Shown one piece after another: positions 14,588 through 20,292 of a stretch of DNA of 20,292 nt. Numbering within the stretch: the stretch's first letter is position 1; the number at the start of each line of letters is the position of its first letter. This stretch comes from Desulfarculales bacterium UBA702. Lineage in GTDB: Bacteria > Desulfobacterota > Syntrophobacteria > Syntrophobacterales > Syntrophobacteraceae. The notes beneath the pieces are model-generated. The model was not told the origin of the DNA. It was given only the letters and a program-made list of their open reading frames with translations, and did no database searches. A program made the position numbers and the translations under genes. Location: contig DBMI01000045.1 of the NCBI GenBank assembly GCA_002298165.1, forward strand, positions 1-20,292, written 5' to 3'.

Positions 14588-15439
14588 ATGCGCATCATCA
14601 ACAGTGTTGTCGAGATGCAGCAGCAGGCGGACCGCTGGCGGGCGGCAGGGAAGAAAATCGCCCTGGTCCCGACCATGGGCTATCTTCACGAAGGCCATCT
14701 AAGCCTGATGCGGACTGCACGCAACAGGTCCGATGTGGTGGTAGCAAGCATTTTCGTCAACCCGACCCAGTTTGGCCCAAGTGAAGATTTTGAGCGCTAC
14801 CCCAGAGATCTGGAGCGGGACAGCAAGCTTTCCGAGGAAGCCGGGGTGGACGTGATTTTTGCCCCAAAACCAGCGGAGATGTATCCCTGGGGATTCCAGA
14901 CTTACGTGGAAGTAACGGACGTTTCGGGGCCGCTTTGCGGCGGGAGCCGTCCGGGGCACTTCCGCGGAGTTACCACAATAGTGGCAAAGCTCTTTAATAT
15001 AGTCGAACCACACATCGCAATCTTCGGCGAGAAAGACTACCAGCAGTTGACGGTAATTCGCAGGATGGTTGCCGATCTTAATATGAATATCGAAATAATC
15101 GGCCATCCGATTGTGCGCGAGCATGACGATCTGGCATTGAGCAGCCGCAACGTATACCTAAGCGCTGAACAGCGGGGGAAGGCGCTGCGGTTGAACCGCG
15201 CATTGAAGGAGGCGCAGGGCCTCGTCGATAAGGGGGAGAGGCAAAGTGATTCGATTTTGGCCAGAGTGAGAGAGGTTTTGCAACCCGGTGAAGACGTGCG
15301 AATTGACTATGCTCAGATCTGCCGTCCGGATACTCTGGAGGATGTGACCCGTGTCGAGGACTGTGCACTGCTTGCCCTTGCAGTGTACGTCGGTGCGACA
15401 AGACTCATTGACAACAGAATCCTGACTGCCGGGTCCTGA
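14588..15439 (+). CDS. panC: Pantothenate synthetase
   Basis: Joins pantoate and beta-alanine with ATP to make pantothenate, the CoA precursor, in the cytoplasm. At 283 aa it has normal length. Landmarks: PTMGYLHEGHLSL with the HxGH nucleotide-binding motif at His34 and His37, NPTQFGPSEDF, GEKDYQQL and the KMSKS-like LSSRNVYLS. ATG 14588 is supported by AAAGGAGA (14573-14580) and by the start of the family; the frame is open back to 14438, but that 50-residue extension runs through the leader hairpins and resembles nothing. panD follows 41 bp downstream and supplies one of its two substrates. Confidence 0.97.
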   Translation: MRIINSVVEMQQQADRWRAAGKKIALVPTMGYLHEGHLSLMRTARNRSDVVVASIFVNPTQFGPSEDFERYPRDLERDSKLSEEAGVDVIFAPKPAEMYPWGFQTYVEVTDVSGPLCGGSRPGHFRGVTTIVAKLFNIVEPHIAIFGEKDYQQLTVIRRMVADLNMNIEIIGHPIVREHDDLALSSRNVYLSAEQRGKALRLNRALKEAQGLVDKGERQSDSILARVREVLQPGEDVRIDYAQICRPDTLEDVTRVEDCALLALAVYVGATRLIDNRILTAGS

Positions 15440-15480
15440 TTAATCCGGTTTCAAGCCGCGTTTTCAAAGGGAGTAATAAA

Positions 15481-15861
15481 ATGCAAAGGCTCTTGCTTAA
15501 GTCCAAAATACACCGCGCTCGCATCACCGATTCGAACCTTCATTACGAGGGAAGCCTCACAATAGATGCCGACCTGATGAAGGGTGCCGATATTCTTCCC
15601 TACGAGCAGATAAAAATTTACAACGTAAATAACGGTGCGAGGTTCGACACCTATGCTATCGAAGGTCCGGCAGGCAGGGGGGACATCTGCCTGAATGGGG
15701 CCGCGGCCAGGATGGGTGCCGTAGGCGACCTGATAATAATCGCAACCTACGCCCATTTCGAAGAAGCCGAGATTGCGGGTCACAAACCTAAGGTTGTTAT
15801 GGTTGATTCGAACAACAGACGGCGTGTTGAAAAAGCCGCGGATATCGCATTGATAAGATAG
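15481..15861 (+). CDS. panD: Aspartate 1-decarboxylase precursor
   Basis: Pyruvoyl-dependent enzyme that decarboxylates L-aspartate to beta-alanine, used by PanC encoded just upstream. The proenzyme cleaves itself between Gly24 and Ser25 (HYEGSLTID), Ser25 becoming the pyruvoyl group. Lys9, Arg54 and Tyr58 sit at the same numbers as in the E. coli enzyme. The length of 126 aa is normal. AAAGGGAG (15468-15475) precedes ATG 15481. panC-panD form a two-gene operon closed by the terminator at 15871-15942. Maturation factors such as PanZ/PanM are not seen in the window. Confidence 0.97.
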   Translation: MQRLLLKSKIHRARITDSNLHYEGSLTIDADLMKGADILPYEQIKIYNVNNGARFDTYAIEGPAGRGDICLNGAAARMGAVGDLIIIATYAHFEEAEIAGHKPKVVMVDSNNRRRVEKAADIALIR

Positions 15862-15870
15862 ATCGTTTCA

Positions 15871-15942
15871 GGAATTGAGGAATCGAGGATTGGGGTGTCG
15901 AACCCCGACTCCTCAAGTTCTTCTCCTCAATTCCGTTTTTTT
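15871..15942 (+). terminator. Strong intrinsic terminator after panD
   Basis: GGAATTGAGGA (15871-15881) pairs perfectly with TCCTCAATTCC (15924-15934); an inner stem GAGGA..GGGGT with ACCCC..TCCTC extends it. A run of seven T (15936-15942) follows after one base. It isolates panCD from metK. Confidence 0.92.
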
Positions 15943-16007
15943 GCGGTACGTGCTCGTAGCGGGCGCTCTTTTGGCAGTATATACCAATGAAGGAGGAGTA
16001 ATTCCTA

Positions 16008-17177
16008 ATGTCAATGACCACTTATCTTTTCTCGTCGGAATCCGTTACCGAGGGACATCCCGACAAGGTTGCCGACCAGATTTCAGACGCTGTTCTGGAC
16101 GCGATCATAGCTGATGACAAGACCTCCCGAGTGGCGTGCGAGACGATGGTGACAACTGGAATGGCCATTGTTGCCGGAGAGATCACCACCACCACCTACG
16201 TGCACATTCCGGACATCGTGCGCCAGACCATTAAGGAAATCGGGTATAACGATTCCGCGATGGGGTTCGATTGGGAGACCTGCGCCGTCCTTACGAGCAT
16301 AGACAAGCAGTCGCCCGATATCGCGCAGGGAGTAAATGCGGGGGAAGGCCTTTTCGAAGAACAAGGCGCTGGAGACCAGGGGATCATGTTCGGCTATGCC
16401 TGCAACGAGACCCCGGTTCTGATGCCCATGCCCATCTACTACGCACACAGGCTCAGTCGCAAGCTGGCCGAGGTGAGGAAGAACAATGTTCTGGATTTCC
16501 TCAGGCCGGACGGTAAGAGCCAGGTAACTGTCGAATACGTGGACAGCAAGCCTGTAAGGGTTGATACCGTAGTCGTTGCCGCCCAGCACGCGCCAAACGT
16601 TTCGTATTCCAACCTGCGGGAAGGAATTATCGAAGAGGTCATAAAGAAGGTAATCCCGGCCGAACTCATGAACGGCAAGACCAATTTTTTCATCAATACC
16701 ACCGGGCGCTTTGTTGTGGGCGGTCCAATGGGCGATTGCGGCCTCACTGGAAGAAAGATCATTGCCGACACCTACGGTGGGCAGGGAAGCCATGGCGGGG
16801 GCTGCTTTTCGGGAAAAGACCCCTCGAAAGTCGACCGCACGGCATCCTACATGGCACGGTACGTGGCAAAGAATATCGTTGCCGCCGGACTGGCCGACCG
16901 AGTGGAGGTACAGGTCGCCTACAGTATCGGCGTTGCCGAACCCGTATCCCTGATGATCGATACCTTCGGGACCGGCAAAATTCCCGCCGACAGGATTTCC
17001 GAAATCGTCCGGGAAGTTTTCAGCTTTAAGCCGGCCAATATGGTAAAGCATTTGAGGCTCCTCAGGCCAATTTACAAGAAGACCGCCTGCGGAGGTCATT
17101 TTGGCCGAAACGACCCTGATTTCACCTGGGAAAAGACGGACATGGCCGACACTTTACGTGACATGGCCGGAATCTAG
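16008..17177 (+). CDS. metK: S-adenosylmethionine synthetase
   Basis: Makes S-adenosylmethionine from methionine and ATP; cytoplasmic tetramer. At 389 aa it is full length. Seen: ESVTEGHPDKVADQISDA (His17 and Asp19 of the ATP site), the signature GAGDQGIMFGYA, and the P-loop-like GGGCFSGKDPSKVDRTA, with Cys in the position that is usually Ala. AAGGAGGAG (15990-15998) lies before ATG 16008; ATG 16014 in frame is a minor alternative. Only 65 bp separate the upstream terminator from the start, too short for a SAM riboswitch, and none is recognised. ahcY downstream recycles the product of SAM-dependent methylation. Confidence 0.98.
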   Translation: MSMTTYLFSSESVTEGHPDKVADQISDAVLDAIIADDKTSRVACETMVTTGMAIVAGEITTTTYVHIPDIVRQTIKEIGYNDSAMGFDWETCAVLTSIDKQSPDIAQGVNAGEGLFEEQGAGDQGIMFGYACNETPVLMPMPIYYAHRLSRKLAEVRKNNVLDFLRPDGKSQVTVEYVDSKPVRVDTVVVAAQHAPNVSYSNLREGIIEEVIKKVIPAELMNGKTNFFINTTGRFVVGGPMGDCGLTGRKIIADTYGGQGSHGGGCFSGKDPSKVDRTASYMARYVAKNIVAAGLADRVEVQVAYSIGVAEPVSLMIDTFGTGKIPADRISEIVREVFSFKPANMVKHLRLLRPIYKKTACGGHFGRNDPDFTWEKTDMADTLRDMAGI

Positions 17178-17194
17178 CCTATATTGCCACAAAC

Positions 17195-17234
17195 GCCGCA
17201 GGCAGCCCCTCAGCGGGCTGCCCGCGGCTTTTTT
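17195..17234 (+). terminator. Intrinsic terminator between metK and ahcY
   Basis: GCCGC-A-GGCAGCCC (17195-17208) pairs with GGGCTGCC-C-GCGGC (17215-17228) around a CTCAGC loop, followed by six T (17229-17234). A very stable stem, so ahcY probably has its own promoter or depends on readthrough. Confidence 0.93.
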
Positions 17235-17276
17235 AATGCCTGCTGATCTATTCAGATTGCAAGGGAAGGAGTTTTC

Positions 17277-18533
17277 ATGGATTTCGATGTCAAGGACCAG
17301 GGGCTTGCCGAAAAAGGGAAACTGCGGGTGGAATGGGCGGCCCAGTCCATGCCGGTGCTCCGGTCAATTCAAGAAAGATTTGCCTCCGAAAAACCTCTGG
17401 CGGGAATTCGCATGGCCGCCTGTCTCCACGTGACTACAGAAACCGCTTTCCTGGCCCAGACGCTGAAGGCAGGCGGGGCCGACCTCAGGATTTGTGCATC
17501 AAATCCTCTGAGCACCCAGGACGATGTAGCGGCATTTCTTGCGGTATGCGAGAAGATCCCGGTTTTCGCCATCAAGGGCGAGGACAAGGATACCTACTAC
17601 AGGCACATCCACTCCTCCCTCGAGCATCAGCCACAGGTCACGATGGATGATGGCGCCGATCTGGTCGGCGTTCTGCACTCGGATCGGCGCGAACTGCTCC
17701 AGTACGTGATAGGCGGAACCGAGGAAACGACAACCGGCGTAATCAGGCTTCGCAGCATGGCCGAAAAAGGGGTTCTTCAGTACCCAATAGTTGCCGTAAA
17801 CGATGCGGACACCAAGCACCTGTTCGATAACCGCTACGGAACGGGCCAGAGCACAATCGACGGGATAATTCGCGCAACTAACCGGTTGCTTGCCGGATCG
17901 AATTTCGTCGTAAGCGGCTACGGCTGGTGCGGCCGCGGTGTCGCCATGCGCGCTGCCGGGATGGGCGCAAAGGTAATCGTCACCGAAATCGATCCCCTCA
18001 GGGCGCTCGAGGCTGTAATGGATGGCTATCAGGTTATGCCGATGGAGAAGGCCGCTCAAATCGGCGACTTTTTCTGTACCCTGACCGGTGATATCCACGT
18101 GATCCGTGCCGAACATTTCAAAGCGATGAAAGACGGTGCAATCGTTGCCAATTCCGGCCACTTCAATGTCGAAATCGACCTCGAAGCACTCGGAGAAATG
18201 GCTGCCTCGTCGCGGCAAATCCGCGAATACATCGAGGAGTTCACGCTGGGCAGCGGCAGAAGGATTTACGTGCTTGGCGAAGGCCGGCTTATAAACCTTG
18301 CAGCTGCCGAGGGGCATCCTTCGAGCGTTATGGACATGAGTTTTGCGAACCAGGCGCTATGCTCGGAATACATGGTGAAAAACCACTCTTCGTTAAAGAA
18401 GCTCGTCTACACTGTTCCTCTCGATATAGACAAGGAAATTGCACGCCTCAAGCTGGCGAGCATGGGTGTGATAATCGACAAGCTCACGGCGGAGCAGGAT
18501 GCTTATCTTCATTCCTGGGAAATGGGGACCTGA
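17277..18533 (+). CDS. ahcY: Adenosylhomocysteinase, short form
   Basis: Reversibly hydrolyses S-adenosylhomocysteine to adenosine and homocysteine, relieving inhibition of methyltransferases; NAD+ cofactor, cytoplasmic. Active-site equivalents of the human enzyme are in place: His51 (CLHVT), Asp125 (MDDGADL), Glu150 (TEETTTGV), Lys180 and Asp184 (DTKHLFDN). The Rossmann motif GYGWCGRG is at 214-221. At 418 aa it lacks the roughly 40-residue insertion of the longer bacterial enzymes and ends in AYLHSWEMGT instead of the PDHYRY-type tail, so it is the short type best known from archaea and Thermotoga. GGGAAGGAG lies before ATG 17277. The terminator upstream separates it from metK. Confidence 0.97.
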   Translation: MDFDVKDQGLAEKGKLRVEWAAQSMPVLRSIQERFASEKPLAGIRMAACLHVTTETAFLAQTLKAGGADLRICASNPLSTQDDVAAFLAVCEKIPVFAIKGEDKDTYYRHIHSSLEHQPQVTMDDGADLVGVLHSDRRELLQYVIGGTEETTTGVIRLRSMAEKGVLQYPIVAVNDADTKHLFDNRYGTGQSTIDGIIRATNRLLAGSNFVVSGYGWCGRGVAMRAAGMGAKVIVTEIDPLRALEAVMDGYQVMPMEKAAQIGDFFCTLTGDIHVIRAEHFKAMKDGAIVANSGHFNVEIDLEALGEMAASSRQIREYIEEFTLGSGRRIYVLGEGRLINLAAAEGHPSSVMDMSFANQALCSEYMVKNHSSLKKLVYTVPLDIDKEIARLKLASMGVIIDKLTAEQDAYLHSWEMGT

Positions 18534-18553
18534 GATAAGCAGAATGCTCGACG

Positions 18554-18627
18554 CCCGCTGATCCACAAAGGTGAGCACAGCTTTATCGTGCCGAACGGGG
18601 GCAATTCTACAAAAATGGATCCGCGGG
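18554..18627. repeat. Separated inverted repeat in the ahcY-mltA gap
   Basis: CCCGC-T-GATCCA (18554-18565) pairs with TGGATC-C-GCGGG (18616-18627): 11 of 12 pairs around a 50-nt loop. It starts 20 bp after the ahcY stop. No T-run follows, so a terminator role is uncertain; it could be a regulatory fold or an old repeat. Confidence 0.5.
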
Positions 18628-18685
18628 TACGGTAAAGTGTTGCCGCCCAAAAGCGGAATTTATTTAGCGGCGGGAATTCGAAGGC

Positions 18686-19888
18686 ATGAGAAGTAGAAAG
18701 TCCACTATTTTCTGGTTCGCATGCCTTCTTTTTCTTGCCGGATGTCCGGCAAAGCCTCCCGAATCTCCTCCCGCCAACATCTTTGAACGTATTCAGGCCG
18801 ACCAATTACCAGATACGGTTGACGACGAACAGGCAGGCGCTTTGCGCCAGGCGCTCGTCACAAGTATCTCGTGGATAGAACGCATCCCTCCCGAGAAGAC
18901 CTTCGCTTTCGGTCAGCACTCCGTAAAATCTGCCGTAATCAAGGATTCTCTTGTCCATTTCCTCGGTCTCCTCGATTCTGGTGACCTGAACAGGGCGGCG
19001 CTCGCCAGGGATTTCGAAATATTCAGGGTGGTTCCCCCGGACAGGCCGGGGATGCTTGTGACCGGCTACTATGAACCTGTGCTGGAGGGAAGCCTCAAGC
19101 CTGCACCTGATTTCAGGTGGCCGATATACGGGGTTCCGCCCGATCTTCTGACAATCGATTTGGAGCGCTTCGATCCGGAGCGGTTCAAAGGGGAGCGACT
19201 CACCGGGCGGGTGGAAAAAAACCGTGTCGTCCCTTTTTACACGCGTGCGGAAATTGACGGGCAGCGGAAGCTCGAGAGTTCTGGAGCGCAACTCGCCTGG
19301 CTCAAAGATCCCGTGGACTGCTTCTTTCTACACGTCCAGGGCTCCGGGGTCATCAGGCTTCCGGATGGCACCTTGCGGCGGGTGGGATATGCCGGTGTGA
19401 ATGGCCGCCCATACCGCAGCATCGGAAAAACCCTACTGGAAAAAGGTGTCATCGCGCGCGATGATATGTCCCTCCAGGCCATCCGCAAATACCTGAAATC
19501 AAATCCCGGCGAGAGCGATGCAATAATGTGGGAAAATGAGAGCTATGTCTTTTTCAGATTCATTTCACAAGGGCCTGTCGGCAGTCTGGACAGGGTTTTG
19601 ACCGCGGGCCGCTCTGTAGCGTCCGATCCGAAATTTCATCCCAGGGGAGCTGTGGCATTCCTGGTCAGTGAAAGGCCGAAGCTCGACCAATCCGGACAGG
19701 TCGTCGGATGGGAGCGATTGAACAGGTGGGTCCTTAATCAGGATACCGGCGGTGCAATAAAGGGGGCGGCAAGAATCGATCTTTTCTGCGGGACTGGAGA
19801 AACAGCGGAGCAAATCGCGGGACCGATGAAGCAGCCCGGGCAGATGTATTATTTCATAAAAAAAGGTCATATCCCCGCCGATTGGTAG
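18686..19888 (+). CDS. mltA: MltA-type membrane-bound lytic murein transglycosylase, lipoprotein
   Basis: Cleaves the MurNAc-GlcNAc bond of peptidoglycan, leaving 1,6-anhydro ends; predicted outer-membrane lipoprotein. A short basic N-terminus and hydrophobic core end in the lipobox LAGC with Cys20. The MltA domain is recognised from GMLVTGYYEPVLEGS, FLHVQGSGVI and GRPYRSIGKTLLEKG. The C-terminal 3D domain runs from about 350 to 394 (NQDTGGAIKGAARIDLFCG), with Asp353 and Asp365; one of these, most likely Asp365, corresponds to the catalytic Asp of E. coli MltA. At 400 aa the length is normal. ATG 18686 places the signal peptide correctly; the upstream GGCGGG is a moderate ribosome-binding site. 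Confidence 0.94.
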   Translation: MRSRKSTIFWFACLLFLAGCPAKPPESPPANIFERIQADQLPDTVDDEQAGALRQALVTSISWIERIPPEKTFAFGQHSVKSAVIKDSLVHFLGLLDSGDLNRAALARDFEIFRVVPPDRPGMLVTGYYEPVLEGSLKPAPDFRWPIYGVPPDLLTIDLERFDPERFKGERLTGRVEKNRVVPFYTRAEIDGQRKLESSGAQLAWLKDPVDCFFLHVQGSGVIRLPDGTLRRVGYAGVNGRPYRSIGKTLLEKGVIARDDMSLQAIRKYLKSNPGESDAIMWENESYVFFRFISQGPVGSLDRVLTAGRSVASDPKFHPRGAVAFLVSERPKLDQSGQVVGWERLNRWVLNQDTGGAIKGAARIDLFCGTGETAEQIAGPMKQPGQMYYFIKKGHIPADW

Positions 19889-19969
19889 CAAAAAATGACC
19901 CTGTGCCGGCGCGCATGGAGACCCTGCCACAACCGGGGTATGGGCGGGTGTGATTGGCTTCGTTGTTTC

Positions 19970-20149
19970 GTAGGTTGGGTTGAGCGGGTCAACGGAATTT
20001 TGCCGCGAATTGCATTGAAGCGAGCGAAACCCAACAATTAACTAACGCTACCAACAATCAAACTGCGAATCAAGCGCCTGAGCGTTGGGTTTCGCTCCCT
20101 CAATCCATCTCCCGGGTTTGTAGCCAGTTCCCCGCTCAACCCAACCTAC
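19970..20149. repeat. 180-bp nested palindromic element, GTAGGTTGGGTTGAGCGGG ends
   Basis: The 19-base left end (19970-19988) is the perfect reverse complement of the right end (20131-20149). Nested inside, 20021-20034 (GAGCGAAACCCAAC) is the perfect reverse complement of 20084-20097. No ORF is present. From memory, GTAGGTTGGGTT-type palindromes are dispersed in many bacterial genomes. It lies 81 bp beyond mltA and with its neighbours makes up the gene-free end of the window (19889-20292). Confidence 0.8.
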
Positions 20150-20182
20150 AGATTGTCGGAAACACTGCTAACCGCGAGATAA

Positions 20183-20217
20183 TGTAGGTTGGGCACGGGG
20201 TTTTTTGTGCCCACCAT
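20183..20217. repeat. Short palindromic repeat, second copy of the 42-79 family
   Basis: GGTTGGGCAC (20187-20196 region) pairs with GTGCCCACC (20207-20215) around a G/T-rich loop. Both arms match the element at 42-79. Its right end abuts the CRISPR repeat remnant that starts at 20218. Confidence 0.65.
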
Positions 20218-20292
20218 GCCCCCGCGCGGAGGGCGACCGATTCGGCGATCACCGACCATCGACGGGCCGCGATTGTTTCAATCCACGCCCCC
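20218..20292 (-). CRISPR. Leader-distal end of a type I-C-like CRISPR array, cut by the window edge
   Basis: GTTTCAATCCACGCCCCC at 20275-20292 is the beginning of a typical I-C repeat read in reverse complement. Upstream, GCCCCCGCGCGGAGGGCGAC (20218-20237) is what would complete such a repeat: 12 bases (GTTTCAATCCAC) plus these 20 give the standard 32 nt, and the six bases GCCCCC overlap the two. Between them lies a 37-nt spacer (20238-20274), a normal length. In the usual orientation (repeat ending GTGGATTGAAAC) the array is transcribed leftward. The remnant keeps its 5' 20 bases and has lost its 3' 12, as is usual for the terminal, leader-distal repeat. Leader and cas genes would lie to the right, outside the window. 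Only one full spacer is visible, so subtype is provisional. Confidence 0.75.

Noticed and set aside
15943..16007. SAM riboswitch before metK
   Set aside because: Only 65 nt lie between the panD terminator and the start codon, with no recognisable SAM-binding core.
16083..17099. Long minus-strand reading frame (338 codons) opposite metK
   Set aside because: Shadow of metK codon structure; no family resemblance.
17178..17276. SAH riboswitch before ahcY
   Set aside because: The gap is taken up by a plain metK terminator; no SAH-element core is visible.
17499..18317. Long minus-strand reading frame (272 codons) opposite ahcY
   Set aside because: Shadow of ahcY; no family resemblance.

Overview
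The window reads as chromosomal DNA of a Gram-negative, probably anaerobic bacterium. Lipoproteins with SPOR/DPBB and MltA domains imply an outer membrane and peptidoglycan remodelling. A Re-citrate-synthase-like enzyme, a short-form AhcY, a non-discriminating-type AspRS and the abundance of palindromic intergenic repeats together suggest a Desulfobacterota member (Syntrophobacter-like). That placement is inferred from gene content and was not tested by search. Thirteen of the fourteen annotated genes belong to recognisable families; most are housekeeping genes.

Layout. 141-6369: aspS, an HMGL-like acyl-CoA condensing enzyme fused to a Cache-like sensor domain, then rlpA and hisD, tightly coupled (GTG start 2 nt after a stop). 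6370-9325: cutA (minus) and a NYN/YacP-type nuclease gene (plus), which start divergently only 26 bp apart and sit between two inverted copies of a 121-bp three-hairpin repeat. 9332-12816: an operon of queC, queF, two tandem sugar-phosphate isomerase-like TIM barrels and a DUF4337 membrane protein, closed by a strong bidirectional terminator. 12915-14201: a lone minus-strand glycosyltransferase. 14410-15942: a structured leader with a terminator-like hairpin, then panC-panD and a strong terminator. 16008-18533: metK and ahcY, separated by a terminator. 18686-19888: mltA. 19889-20292: no gene; two palindromic repeats, then what looks like the leader-distal end of a type I-C-like CRISPR array running off the right edge.

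How the genes work together. metK and ahcY make and recycle S-adenosylmethionine. panC and panD supply pantothenate for CoA: PanD makes beta-alanine and PanC joins it to pantoate. queC and queF convert CDG to preQ0 and preQ0 to preQ1 for queuosine tRNA modification; queD and queE are not in this window. rlpA and mltA are both peptidoglycan-cleaving lipoproteins. The AspRS carries residues typical of enzymes that also charge tRNA-Asn, predicting a GatCAB amidotransferase elsewhere.

Most promising for follow-up: the CRISPR array edge and its abrupt junction with a palindromic repeat, the enzyme-sensor fusion at 2177-4015, the NYN nuclease gene between inverted repeats, the paired TIM barrels in the queuosine operon, and the panC leader. 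I did not find a clear complete new defence or mobile system inside the window.
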